From: JBBRXJ01 sp038248505
GTDB lineage: Bacteria; Bacteroidota; Bacteroidia; Bacteroidales; JBBRXJ01
DNA length: 36,000 bases
Direction: 5' to 3'
Assembly: GCA_038248505.1 (NCBI GenBank)
Contig: JBBRXJ010000031.1
Location: forward strand, 1 to 36,000
Below, piece after piece: positions 24,042 to 35,200 of this stretch (the first letter of the stretch is position 1; each line of letters opens with the position of its first letter). The notes beneath the pieces are model-generated. The model worked only from the letters and a program-made list of their open reading frames with translations. It was not told the DNA's origin and made no database searches. The translations under genes were made by a program, and so were the position numbers.

Positions 24042-26903
24042 TTACTTTTTTAGTATCGTAACTGTTTTTGACTGACCACCAGAAACAATTTCGAGAACAT
24101 AAGTACCCGTTGCAAGACCTGATAGGTCAATTTGACTTGGGTTTTCAGTTACTTTAATGGTTTTAACAACAACTCCTGATACATTGCTTATGCTTAAAAC
24201 AACATCGCCTTGTATAGCAGTTCCTAAATCAACCGTAAGAATATCACTTACTGGATTAGGATAGATGATAACACTTATACCATTAACTACTTCAACACCA
24301 GTAGTAAGAACAATGGTGATGGTATCTGTAGTAGTTACAGTAGTTGTACCACTAATAGTATCAAAACCTGCTGATATTGCTTTGTAAGGCAAACCTGCAC
24401 CTGCAAGTACACCAGTAAATACAGCATAACCATCGGCACCAGTAGTTACTGTAGCAGCATTAAAAGTAACATCTGAACCCATTTTAGGAGTACCTGCATC
24501 GGTTACATAAAAACTGATTGTATAGTCAGTAGTAGTTTTTACAGTTACTTTTTGTACAGATGATTGTAACAATACCTCACTTTGTATGTAAACATAAATA
24601 TCATAATTAGTGTTTTTTGTAAGACCTGTTACACTTTGTATTTTTACGATATTAGCAGAAACTGGAAAGTTTGCTTTAAATATAGCAGCATTGTTTCCAC
24701 CATCTTTACCTGCTTTGATTGAATCAGCTATAGGAGCAGCAGCTCCAGCAGGTACTACTACCATGTACGCTATACCTGGTCTTGTATTGCTAACTTCAAA
24801 TGTTAATGTTGTAAATGTAATTGCAGAAGCCATTGGATAAGTTGCAGTCCAACTTGGAGGAGTGGTTAAATCATACACTTGTATCTGATTATCTGTACCT
24901 ACAAAGAACATATTGCCATTGAGTGTATAGGTGTATGAACCTCTTCCCATACCAACACCTGAGATACCAGTCATGAATGGAGTCCAGGTAGCAGCATTAT
25001 TTTCAGTTTTGTCAATAGTAGAATTGTGATTTAGGAAAAGTAGATTTTCACCATATTCATTCAAACTCAGGCCTTCGCTTTGACCAGTATTGGCACCTGA
25101 ATTTGTTGTGTTAGCAATAATTGTGTCGTTAATCACACCTCTGAAACACTCATAGCTTCCACCACCATCATTCTGTGAACCATCAAAATAATAGCTTTTT
25201 CCTTTATAATCTCGAACAAAATTATATCGTAAATTATTCTTTACTGATTTAGGATAACGAGTGTACCAAGTAGCACCATTATCTTTTGAAAACGAAGATG
25301 ACTGACGACCACCAGTAACAAGTGTTCCTGTTGTTGCATTGTATCTGAATCTTCCTGTCATAGCAAAACGTGCATCAGTTCCATTACTAAAACCTACATA
25401 AGCAGTTTTAGCGGCTATCCATGAAGAGTCAAATCTTGCAGCTGGTGTAAAAGATTCACTCCAAGTAGCACCACCATCGTCAGAGCGAAGAGTACCAACT
25501 GGTACATCGGACCAAGTACCTCCAGCTACAACATAATCGTTACCACCAGCACTGTATGCGAAAACTTGTGGCATTACAGTGTATGATTTAATTGCAGGAA
25601 CAACATCCCAAGTAGTTCCATTTAGTTTATGAACAACTTGATTAATACCAGCATAAATATTGCTGCCACTAAACGTAATAGAGTTGGCACTCTTACCTAC
25701 ATCGTTTGTTGCAACTCTTACCCATGAATCTTTACCGGTAGCTGATTTAAATACACCATTAGAGGTAGCAGCATAATAAAATCCTGCGTTGTATTGCAAG
25801 TCATTAACACTTACGGATGCGCTAACAGGTAGGCCCGTTGACTTTAGTTGATAGTTTACACCATCATATTTTATCACACCAATATTGGTACAAAGAAAGG
25901 TGTTTACGCCGTCGGTATAAATATAACTACACTTAGCAACCTCTATAGAACTTGTACTCCAATCAGCTCCATTGAACGCTGCAAGTCCAGAATGTTGAGT
26001 AGCAGCAATTACTGCTGGACCAACCTTTTGGAAGGATAATACCGGTGTTGCCCCTTTGTTGGCTAATCCAGTACTATTTACAGACCAATTGTAAGTGCCA
26101 CTTGTACATGTATAGATTCCTTTGTGATTAAAATCTTTAAATTGTCTTTTTGTAGCTGCATAAATGGTCGTACCATCTTTAAAGAAATATCTTATTCTAG
26201 GATAGAAATAAACATCATTTTGTAAGTTTAAGTCACTCTGTGTGTTACCACGTCTTCTTAAACCAGTACTAATCGTTGCCCATGAGTTTGTTGCTGGGTC
26301 ATATAAGGTAACTCCAGTTTTATCGGTGTTAAAACCAGCTAAGAGTTTGCCATTGTCTGCAAATAATGCAATTACATTTTTAGAATCAGCATTTGCTGAG
26401 TCTTTTGGGAAAGGTAGTACAGACCATGTGCTTTTTGAAATTGTACGTCTTATAACACCACCTCCATCGGTACCAATATACATGGTATCAACAATAAAGG
26501 CAATTTGAGTAATGTTGTTATTTGGAATACCAGCAACATTTTTTGTACCTACCTTAACCCAAGTTAAACTGGCATCTTTACTGTATGCTTTCCAAATATC
26601 TGATGATGTTGTGAAGTAAACAGTATCGCCTTTAACCATCATGTATGCAGCAGTTTCTGTTCCTGCTAAGCCAGTATTGTTTGCTGACCATGAATCGCCA
26701 TTGTCTGTTGACACAAACATTCCCGAACCATTAACATTACATACTAACTTAGTATCGGCTTTTACCATAAATGCAGCCTCTTTATTGGTTGGTGTTCCAA
26801 AGCCCGATTCATCGGTAGCTGTCCATTGCGAAAATGCAATGGTAATACTTAATAGCGTTGCGAAAAGTACAGCCGCTATTCTTTTTGAATAATTGTTTTT
26901 CAT
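24042..26903 (-). CDS. T9SS type A-sorted Asp-box beta-propeller protein
   Basis: A 953-aa secreted or surface protein. The signal peptide (residues 1 to about 26, ending ITIAFSQ) is followed by a propeller with Asp-box motifs of the S-x-D-x-G-x-x-W type: VSTDNGDSW (63-71), RSDDGGATW, FSKDNGATW and KTENNAATW. This is the fold of sialidases and sortilin/BNR proteins, but no sialidase arginine triad is apparent. A fibronectin III-like domain (about 685-795) and a short carboxypeptidase-regulatory-like domain (about 800-865) precede the type A sorting domain (IIYPNPVSDILTVDLG to the end). The gene is divergent from the beta-helix operon, with a 293-nt gap between, and has its own terminator. Enzyme activity is not predicted. 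Confidence 0.85.
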   Translation of the reverse strand: MKNNYSKRIAAVLFATLLSITIAFSQWTATDESGFGTPTNKEAAFMVKADTKLVCNVNGSGMFVSTDNGDSWSANNTGLAGTETAAYMMVKGDTVYFTTSSDIWKAYSKDASLTWVKVGTKNVAGIPNNNITQIAFIVDTMYIGTDGGGVIRRTISKSTWSVLPFPKDSANADSKNVIALFADNGKLLAGFNTDKTGVTLYDPATNSWATISTGLRRRGNTQSDLNLQNDVYFYPRIRYFFKDGTTIYAATKRQFKDFNHKGIYTCTSGTYNWSVNSTGLANKGATPVLSFQKVGPAVIAATQHSGLAAFNGADWSTSSIEVAKCSYIYTDGVNTFLCTNIGVIKYDGVNYQLKSTGLPVSASVSVNDLQYNAGFYYAATSNGVFKSATGKDSWVRVATNDVGKSANSITFSGSNIYAGINQVVHKLNGTTWDVVPAIKSYTVMPQVFAYSAGGNDYVVAGGTWSDVPVGTLRSDDGGATWSESFTPAARFDSSWIAAKTAYVGFSNGTDARFAMTGRFRYNATTGTLVTGGRQSSSFSKDNGATWYTRYPKSVKNNLRYNFVRDYKGKSYYFDGSQNDGGGSYECFRGVINDTIIANTTNSGANTGQSEGLSLNEYGENLLFLNHNSTIDKTENNAATWTPFMTGISGVGMGRGSYTYTLNGNMFFVGTDNQIQVYDLTTPPSWTATYPMASAITFTTLTFEVSNTRPGIAYMVVVPAGAAAPIADSIKAGKDGGNNAAIFKANFPVSANIVKIQSVTGLTKNTNYDIYVYIQSEVLLQSSVQKVTVKTTTDYTISFYVTDAGTPKMGSDVTFNAATVTTGADGYAVFTGVLAGAGLPYKAISAGFDTISGTTTVTTTDTITIVLTTGVEVVNGISVIIYPNPVSDILTVDLGTAIQGDVVLSISNVSGVVVKTIKVTENPSQIDLSGLATGTYVLEIVSGGQSKTVTILKK

Positions 26904-27196
26904 AAGTTTTTATTGTTTTTAGTTGTTTATAAATATAAAAGTAGTGTAAATTTAATTACATAAAGAACTTTTTTTTTAACAATGGTATTAAGTTGCAGTA
27001 TATCATTCAGTTTCGATTTTTGTATTTGCATTTCTTTTTTTTTCAAAGCTTTTCGTAAATTGATGAGAATTTTATATTACTGATTGCTAGTCAAATATGA
27101 TTTAGCTCTGATTATTGATTGATCTGCAATTAATGTTGTTTTTTTGTTAACTTTAAAAATAATTAAGCAAAATTTATATTAATTTAATTTCTTTTT
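26904..27196. other. Divergent intergenic region between T9SS cargo genes
   Basis: The 293-nt gap must hold promoters for both the beta-propeller gene and the beta-helix operon. It is strongly A/T-rich. I found no TAnnTTTG match on either strand and no clear palindrome. The closest element on the plus strand is TAACTTTA about 45 nt before the beta-helix start. Confidence 0.4.
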
Positions 27197-29680
27197 ATGA
27201 TTAAAAAAATACTCTTTTTTACAGTTCTTCTTTATAGCTCTTTAAGGGTGTTTTCTCAACCAATAATTAATCCGTATCTTCAGAAATACGATACTTGTCC
27301 TGTTTGGACTAATGAAATTCATTGGTTGAATGTGGTAAATATTAACGATTACCATACGGGCTCAAGTAATTGGGATACGGCGTTGATAAACGCTATGGCA
27401 GATATTTCAATGAAAGGGGGCGGGGTGGTATATTTTCCTTCGGGTAACTATTCTTTTAAAAATGATGTATCTCTTTTAAACGGTGTAGTATTGAGAGGTG
27501 ATATGCCAATGTGTAATAATGCAAAGAGTGATTCTTTTGCACCTCCTACTCGTTTGCTCTTTCCTCAGTATATCCCTAGCTTTACTGGTAATGGTACTGA
27601 TAATGCTACTGCTTTTAAAACTATAACAGGGAGCAATATTCAAAATGCAGGATTGGTAAATTTAGATATCAACAGAGGCCGCATTAGTATTGGTGGTACC
27701 AGCCGAAATATTTTAATAATGGGTGTTCGGCAAAATAATGTGGCACAACCTCAATCGGATATTCCAACAAGCTATTCATGGATGAATCAGTGGCAACGTT
27801 TCTCGTACCGCCATTGCCGCAATTTGGCGGTTTATGTTGAGGAGCATGCCTCGGTAGTGAATTGCAGAATTAATGATTTTACAAACAACAAAATGCATCC
27901 TATTCCAAATGATAGTTATGATCAGATAGGATACATTGCCGGAGGAAAATATAATGGAGGCCGTAACACTCCTAATGGGGTGACGGTTTGGAATGGTACT
28001 GAAACGGATACCACCATTATAACACATCCTGATAGAGCTGTTTTTAGTTATACCGATCATTATGGTATTGGAGTTTCTGGCAAACAGATAGACCCTGCAT
28101 CTATTACTAAAGACCTTGATCAGAAAATAGAAATTATTGATAACTGGGTGTATGTAACCATGCGCATTGGTATTAATGGCGAAGGTTATGGCCTTTTGAT
28201 AAAAGGGAATGTTCGTACTGATAAACAAGGCAAGCGCGTGTTTTTACATGCCGTAGGATACAAATTAAATAGTAATAATGCCGCTACTTATGAGAATAGA
28301 GCCATAAATTTTGCAGGTAACAAGATGCGAATTGAAGATAATAAACTTCAAGTTTTTCGTCATGCTATATTGTATACTCCCTACGGAAGTGTTGATGGTG
28401 AGGGTATTTTAATGCAAACGCAAGATATATGGGGTGCGTGGATTGATGAACTAAGCATTCAACGCAATTCTGTTAATGCATACATTGGTTTATGGGATTT
28501 GCAATTTGATTTACGAAATATCATTATTAAACATAATGATTTACATGATAGTGGCGATATTTTGTTTTTTAAGATGAATCAAAATTACAGAATTGATCAG
28601 GTTTATATTGATAGCAATGTAAATGTAACGGGTATTACTTTGGGACAAAAAAAATCTGCGAGTCAATGTGTGATACAAGGGAATAATTTATTTGTTAGAG
28701 GTAATGAAGGTTCTGGAAGTATTAATTATCCATGTCAGGCTGTAGTTCTAAATAATATTGGGTTTACAGATGGAATGATTTGCCCAATACGCTTTAATAA
28801 AAAAGTAATTGTTACTCCTTACTTTGGACAAGAACAGGTATCATCAACTGCCGAAGTGAGTTTGTTGTTTGATGAAAATATTACTGCTGGAACTTTGGGA
28901 GGCATTACTATTACTGGTGAAACAGCCGGTTTAGTTTCAGGAGTTACGCCATCGCTCACGGGCAAAAAGTTAATAATTAATCATGCAAATTTCTCGGCAC
29001 CCAATGAGAAATATACGGTATTTGTACCGGCTAATGTGGTAAAGAATGCTGCAGGCGATTCATCAAATACCGAACGTACATGGTGGTTTAAAACATTGGC
29101 TAAACCCTATTCATATAATTATTACCCTTCAAATTTAGCTGTGAATGTGAATGTAAGTACCCATATTCTGGTGGAATTTTCACAAGCACTAACCGTAATA
29201 GATTTAAATGGAGTGATAATAGTTGACCAATCTTTAACTGTTGTTGCTGGAACTACTGCTGTTTGGAATAATGTTACAAATACACTTTCCATTTTACACG
29301 CAGCCTTATCTAAGAAGAATGAGCAATATACGGTCTTAATTCCTCCTTCAAGTCTTAAAAATGCAGCCAATTTTACAAACGATACTATAAAATGGTCGTT
29401 TACTACTTCGCCCGATTATACTCCAATTGATTTTGAAAACGATGAACGAAATGAAGTGTCAGTGTATCCAAATCCGACATCAGATATGGTTTTTATTGAT
29501 GGTATTGCAAAGGATGCTCGAATTCAGCTTTATGATTTAAAAGGACTAGAGCTGAGGGTCAATACTTCTTTTGGGTGTATAACGATTGTTGATGTATCAT
29601 CACTAACAAACGGATTATATCTTCTTAAAATATACGATAAAAAACAAGTACGTTCATTCAAACTAATTATCAATAAATAA
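27197..29680 (+). CDS. T9SS type A-sorted beta-helix protein, copy 1
   Basis: An 827-aa secreted protein. After a signal peptide (1 to about 21, ending RVFSQ), residues from about 60 carry a pectate-lyase-type right-handed beta-helix: WDTALINAMADISMKGGGVVYFPSGNYSF is the usual first turn of the Pectate_lyase_3 / tailspike group, followed by helix turns to about 530. Two SbsA-type Ig-like (Big_5) domains follow (about 534-633 and 634-740, with LLFDENITAGTLGGITITGE and VPANVVKNAAGD). The type A sorting domain (VSVYPNPTSDMVFIDG) starts near 751. It probably binds or cleaves a polysaccharide, but catalytic residues cannot be assigned. The next gene is its full-length paralogue, 67 nt downstream. 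Confidence 0.85.
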   Translation: MIKKILFFTVLLYSSLRVFSQPIINPYLQKYDTCPVWTNEIHWLNVVNINDYHTGSSNWDTALINAMADISMKGGGVVYFPSGNYSFKNDVSLLNGVVLRGDMPMCNNAKSDSFAPPTRLLFPQYIPSFTGNGTDNATAFKTITGSNIQNAGLVNLDINRGRISIGGTSRNILIMGVRQNNVAQPQSDIPTSYSWMNQWQRFSYRHCRNLAVYVEEHASVVNCRINDFTNNKMHPIPNDSYDQIGYIAGGKYNGGRNTPNGVTVWNGTETDTTIITHPDRAVFSYTDHYGIGVSGKQIDPASITKDLDQKIEIIDNWVYVTMRIGINGEGYGLLIKGNVRTDKQGKRVFLHAVGYKLNSNNAATYENRAINFAGNKMRIEDNKLQVFRHAILYTPYGSVDGEGILMQTQDIWGAWIDELSIQRNSVNAYIGLWDLQFDLRNIIIKHNDLHDSGDILFFKMNQNYRIDQVYIDSNVNVTGITLGQKKSASQCVIQGNNLFVRGNEGSGSINYPCQAVVLNNIGFTDGMICPIRFNKKVIVTPYFGQEQVSSTAEVSLLFDENITAGTLGGITITGETAGLVSGVTPSLTGKKLIINHANFSAPNEKYTVFVPANVVKNAAGDSSNTERTWWFKTLAKPYSYNYYPSNLAVNVNVSTHILVEFSQALTVIDLNGVIIVDQSLTVVAGTTAVWNNVTNTLSILHAALSKKNEQYTVLIPPSSLKNAANFTNDTIKWSFTTSPDYTPIDFENDERNEVSVYPNPTSDMVFIDGIAKDARIQLYDLKGLELRVNTSFGCITIVDVSSLTNGLYLLKIYDKKQVRSFKLIINK

Positions 29681-29747
29681 AATAGAATAGGCCAAACCAT
29701 ACACTAGGAAATCTGAATAATTTTAATAATATAAAAACCTTTGTTTT

Positions 29748-32231
29748 ATGATTAAAAATCTACTCTTTTTCGCATCTCTTTTTTCAAGTTCTTTGTGGGT
29801 ATTATCTCAACCAACAAACAATCCGTATCTTCAGAAATACGATACCTGTCCCGATTGGACCAATGAAATACGCTGGGCAAATGTTGTTAATATTAATAGC
29901 TATTATACTGGCACTGGTGTTTGGGATACTGCGCTTATTAATGCCATGGATTACGTTACAAATATGGGCGGCGGTATTGTTTATTTTCCCGCTGGCGCAT
30001 ATACCTTTAAAAATAGCGTAAGCCTTAAATCGGCTGTCGTACTTAGAGGTGACTCCCCATTGTGCAATAATGCAAAAAACGATTCGTTTGCACCTCCTTC
30101 GCGCTTTCTGTTTCCTCAGTATATACCTAGCTTTACAGGTAATGGTACTGATAATGCTACTGCTTTTAAAACGATAACAGGGAGCAATATTCAAAATGCA
30201 GGATTGGTAAATTTAGATATCAATAGAGGCCGCATTAGTATTGGTGGTACCAGCCGTAATATTTTAATAATGGGTGTACGACAGAACAATATTGCTGATC
30301 CTCAGTCTGATATTCCTTCATCATATACTTGGATGAATCAGTGGCAACGCTTTTCATATAGGCATTGCCGTAATCTTTCGGTGTATGTGGAGGAACATGC
30401 TTCGGTCATTAATTGTAGAATAAATGATTTTACAAATAATAGACTTAATCCTTTAATAAACGACAGCTACGATCAGATTGGTTATATTTTGGGCGGAAAA
30501 TACAAGATAAATCGCAATACTCCATCGGGTGCTACCAGTTGGGATGGAACGGATACTGATACAACAATTATTACCCATCCCGATAGAGCCATATTTAGTT
30601 ATACCGATCATTATGGTATTGGCGTTTCAGGCAAACAGATAGACCCAGCATCGATTACTAAAGACATTGATCAGAAAATAGAAATTATTGATAATTGGGT
30701 GTATGTAACTATGCGGGTTGGTATTTTTGGTGAAGGCTATGGTTTACTAATTAAAGGTAATGTTAGAAAGGACAAAACGGGGAAACGTGTATTTATTCAT
30801 CCAAACGGGAAACAACTGTGCAGTAACAATTCAGCAACTTTCGAGAATCGATCGTTGAATTTTGCAGGCAATAAAATGCGTATCGAGGATAATAATTTAC
30901 AAGTATTCAGACATAATATTTTGTACTCAGGTTACCCAAGCGTGGATGGCGAAGGTATTTTAATGCAAACACAAGATGTTTGGGGGGCATGGATTGATGA
31001 ACTTTCAATACAAAGAAATACCTTGAACTCGTATATTGGGTTATACGATTTACAATTCGATTTGCGAAATATTTACATTAAACACAATGACTTGCACGAT
31101 ACTGGAAGTATATCGATCTTTAAGAAAGAACAAATAAATAGACTCGATGAAATTTATATTGACAGCAATGTAAACGTTAAGGGAATTGCTGTTGGATTAA
31201 AAGTGAATACTAATTTATACACTGCACAAGGAAACAATATTTTTATTAGATTGAATGAAGGTTCCGGAAATATAGTATATCCATGTCAGTCATTTCTTCA
31301 GAACAATATTGGTTTTACAGACCCAATTATTTGTCCAATTACATTTAATAAGAAAGTTGTTGTCACTCCTTTTTATGGTCAAGAATTGATAGCAACAAAC
31401 GCAGAGGTTAGTGTTACTTTTAATGAGAATATAACAGCAGGAACTCTTGGAGGTATAACACTAACAGGTGAAACGAGTGGATTAATATCAGGTATTAGCC
31501 CTCAGCTTATCGGTCCAAAATTAAATATTACACATGCAAACTTTACATTACCGAATGAAAAAATCAACGTCTTTGTACCAGCCAATGTAGTGAAAAATGC
31601 AGCAGGCGATTCGTCAAATATTGAAAGAACATGGTGGTTCCGAACAATGCCTGCTCCCTATGCATACAGTTTTTTCCCTTCAAATAATGCAACGAATGTA
31701 GAATTAAATGCAGATATAAAAGTAGAATTTTCTCAACCATTGAGCATCATAAATCTATCGGGCGTTAAAATTGTTGATCAAAGCTTTAATGTAGTTGCGG
31801 GTACTTCTGCTGTTTGGAATAATGTTACGAATACTCTTTCGGTGCTGCATTCCAATTTTTCAAAAAATAATGAAACATATACAGTGATAATTCCGCCTGC
31901 AAGTCTTAAAAATTCCGCTAACTTCAGCAACGATACCGTTAAATGGTCTTTTACAACACTGCCAAATTATACTTCAATAGACTATACAAATATCCAATTG
32001 AATAGCTATCTTGTATATCCAAATCCTGCATCAAACATTGTTTATATTGATGGATTAACAGAAGATGCAATGGTACAACTTTTTGATATTAAAGGTCAGC
32101 TGTTGAGGGTTACGAACGATGGTAGTAAATCAGAATACATCGATCTATCAGCACTTAGCAATGGATTGTATCTAATGAAAATATCTTCTAATAATACATA
32201 TAAAACAGTAAAATTAGTAATCAATAAATAG
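29748..32231 (+). CDS. T9SS type A-sorted beta-helix protein, copy 2
   Basis: It has the same length (827 aa) and domain order as the gene before it: signal peptide ending WVLSQ, Pectate_lyase_3-like beta-helix starting with VWDTALINAMDYVTNMGGGIVYFPAGAYTF, two Big_5 Ig-like domains, and a type A sorting domain (YLVYPNPASNIVYIDG). It arose by tandem duplication. The two copies are colinear with a constant offset of 2551 bp. Similarity is uneven: 61 consecutive residues (about 122-182) are identical, while the signal peptide, the end of the helix and the sorting domain have drifted. No terminator separates the copies, and the SprB-repeat gene starts 42 nt later, so an operon is likely. Confidence 0.85.
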   Translation: MIKNLLFFASLFSSSLWVLSQPTNNPYLQKYDTCPDWTNEIRWANVVNINSYYTGTGVWDTALINAMDYVTNMGGGIVYFPAGAYTFKNSVSLKSAVVLRGDSPLCNNAKNDSFAPPSRFLFPQYIPSFTGNGTDNATAFKTITGSNIQNAGLVNLDINRGRISIGGTSRNILIMGVRQNNIADPQSDIPSSYTWMNQWQRFSYRHCRNLSVYVEEHASVINCRINDFTNNRLNPLINDSYDQIGYILGGKYKINRNTPSGATSWDGTDTDTTIITHPDRAIFSYTDHYGIGVSGKQIDPASITKDIDQKIEIIDNWVYVTMRVGIFGEGYGLLIKGNVRKDKTGKRVFIHPNGKQLCSNNSATFENRSLNFAGNKMRIEDNNLQVFRHNILYSGYPSVDGEGILMQTQDVWGAWIDELSIQRNTLNSYIGLYDLQFDLRNIYIKHNDLHDTGSISIFKKEQINRLDEIYIDSNVNVKGIAVGLKVNTNLYTAQGNNIFIRLNEGSGNIVYPCQSFLQNNIGFTDPIICPITFNKKVVVTPFYGQELIATNAEVSVTFNENITAGTLGGITLTGETSGLISGISPQLIGPKLNITHANFTLPNEKINVFVPANVVKNAAGDSSNIERTWWFRTMPAPYAYSFFPSNNATNVELNADIKVEFSQPLSIINLSGVKIVDQSFNVVAGTSAVWNNVTNTLSVLHSNFSKNNETYTVIIPPASLKNSANFSNDTVKWSFTTLPNYTSIDYTNIQLNSYLVYPNPASNIVYIDGLTEDAMVQLFDIKGQLLRVTNDGSKSEYIDLSALSNGLYLMKISSNNTYKTVKLVINK

Positions 32232-32273
32232 AATTGCGCTTTAAATATTATCAAATAAATAAAACATTATCCT

Positions 32274-35200
32274 ATGAAAAATATTTACACAACCTTCGTT
32301 ATGTTCTTGTTACTTGTCTTGGTGAGTAATGCTCAGAACATATTAAGCTATGTGGGCGATGCTACATCAAACGTACAGCTGAAGACTGTTTTAATGCTAT
32401 CGGATAGCAGTTTTTTAATTGCTGGTCGTGCCAATAATATTAATTGGTTACCGGGAGTAGTGACAATTACAACCCTCGATTTATCCACAACTACCATTGT
32501 TTCCGATTGGAGCGACGCAACACATTTGGCAAATACCATTCAATCGTATGGTGTTACACAAATTGCTTTTATCATGCGCGTTTCAAAAAACTATTCTACA
32601 ATACTCGATTTTGTTCGCTTTCCGGCAAACACTGTTGTTGATATTACTAAAATAAAAACCAATTCAAAGCCAGGCGATCCAATTGATGATATTTATATTT
32701 CGGGTGAACGATTGGGCGATGCAACACCAGCCAGCGATGGTTATTACATTGCTAAGTTAAATGAAAATTTTATCTCTGGTGTTCCTACTTCATTAACATG
32801 GTTTCGTAATGTATACATTCGTACTGCTGGTGATGCCAATAAATACAACCAACCATGGGATGTGGATGCCGATGGTGAAATTGTTTTTGTAACAGGCGAA
32901 ACATTAAATTTTAATTGGGGTGAAATATTTCACATGGATACAACGGGCGCTTTAGACTATGTTCCTGAATGGCCATTTCAATATTATACGATGAATGGTG
33001 GTGTAAAATATCCTCAACTAACCACCAGATTGGCTGGTGGTCTTGATATTCCTGCTTTTATAAAGGTTGGTAAATTTACGATTACAATTGGTTCTACTGA
33101 TATTTCAAATTGTTCAAATGCCGATGGTGCCGTAAATATTACTGTTGGCAATGATACTGTTGGATATACCGATTATGCTGCAGTTGCTCCTGTAATCTAT
33201 CAATGGACGGGACCAAACGGTTTTACTGCTGCAACAGAAGATCTTACTGCGCTTAATACTCCTGGTGTATATAAAGTTACTATTACAGATGCAAACAATG
33301 CCAAGGCATATGCTGAGACCACTGTAAATCACACGTCGGCCTTAAATTTAGCAACTGCAGTTACAAATATTGCTACTTGTGGCGGTACTTCCGGTGCTAT
33401 AAATCTTACTATTTCAGGGGGTTCTGGTGCTTATACATGGTTGTGGACGAAGCCAGGAAATATTCCGGTATCCTCTGAAGATCTTTCCGGACTGGATGTT
33501 GGCGGTGCTTATACCGTTACTGTTGTGGATATGATTAGTGGTTGTTTTAAAGCAGCTACTGCTACCGTTGCGAATCCGGCTGCTGGTTTTTATATGGATA
33601 AAATTGATGTTACCGATGTTAATAGTCATTTGGTCGAATTCCCTGGCGGTGGAGATATGCGTCCATCCCTTAAAAATCAGGTAAATCCGGTTACCTGTTT
33701 TTGGATTTATCCAGATGGTACTTTAGATACTTCGAGTACGCTAGATTCTAAAGATCTTGTTCTCTTAAAGAAAATTGGATGGTATACCCTTGTAGCTATT
33801 GATGGCAATAATTGTAAATACGGTTTATCAAAACTGCTAAGTATTGATTTAAATGTAAAAGATACAATTTCGGCACTTACTTTAACAGGTGCGTATAGCA
33901 GCATACGCGCAAAAGGTTCTATGAGTGGTAATTTGCGATCAAACAATGTGGCCGACTTTAATTATATAGGCAGCGATGCCAATGGAAATGCTGGCCGTAA
34001 AGGAAAGAGCCCGATGGACGGTTTGCAGGGAGCACCATGTATTAACTGGGATTGTTCAATAAATGGTGCTGGTTCAATCGGTTTTACGGCTCCGTACAGA
34101 GTTGATGGCTATTACGATATCGCCATAAATCGTAATAATGGCGATGTGTATATGGGACAAACCATTCGCGATCGTAATTTTTCAAACGTTATTGCTCTTA
34201 AAAAAGATGGTTCAGTAAAATGGTGGGATCGGATGGCATATTTCGGTGAGCCTTCAAATACCAAGCTGTTTAATCCATACAATCGTATTGATCAACTCGA
34301 AATTGATTATTTGAATAACAAATTGGTAGTACTTGCAAGAACACGTTTTAAGGCAAAAGCTCCTTATGTAAATCTCTGGAAAGGCGATGATCTCTTTTAT
34401 AATCCTACCGCATACGGCTTTCAAAATAATTTTACGGGTGATAGTGCTATCAATTTAAATAAAGAAATATCGTGGATTGGTCGCTATAATTTGAGTGATG
34501 GTCATGTAATGAACACCACATTCATTGGTGAACCAATTGATGGCACTACTACTGGAATGAGCGTTCATGCTGATGCTAATTTGGATGGATGGTTTAATTT
34601 AAATACTGGTAATCCATCTTTAGAAGCGGTTGTTGCTACTTCAATGAATATTGATCAGGCAACTGGAAATATTTATATAGCAGCAACTGGAAACACTACC
34701 GTTAATGGAACACGTTTTATGACAACAGCTTATGCGCAACAAAAAATGGATAAGCAAACGGAAGGATTCTCCTGTGCAGCTAGTTTGGTGCGTGTTTATA
34801 AAGCTGATTTGTCAATGGTAATCTATAGTTCGCTCATTGCCGGTCAGTGGGAGCCTGCAACTACGGGGATAAATAATGGTGCAAATAATACAAAAATAAC
34901 CGCTGTATTACCTGTAAAAAATGGATTGCTTGCGGTAGGTAATAAATTAGCCTTAGTTTCAAATGACATTCCAGTTGTGAATATCCCTAGCTGGGGCTCA
35001 GCAACAGCTAGTAATATTGCAAATGGAATTTTTGCAGAATTTGGATTTGATCCTGCTGCAATTACCATCACATCAGCTCCAAGCCAAGTTGCTCGAGTGA
35101 CAGATTATTCCGTAAACTTTAGCTTGCCCTCAACTGTTACCTATGATACCTCAAATATTTTCACACTGCAGTTATCATCAAACAAATTAAGTTTTGCAAC

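Noticed and set aside
27776..28228. 150-codon minus-strand open frame opposite beta-helix copy 1
   Set aside because: It is a shadow frame. The overlapping plus-strand protein is conserved in the tandem copy, while the antisense frame is not kept open over the same stretch there.
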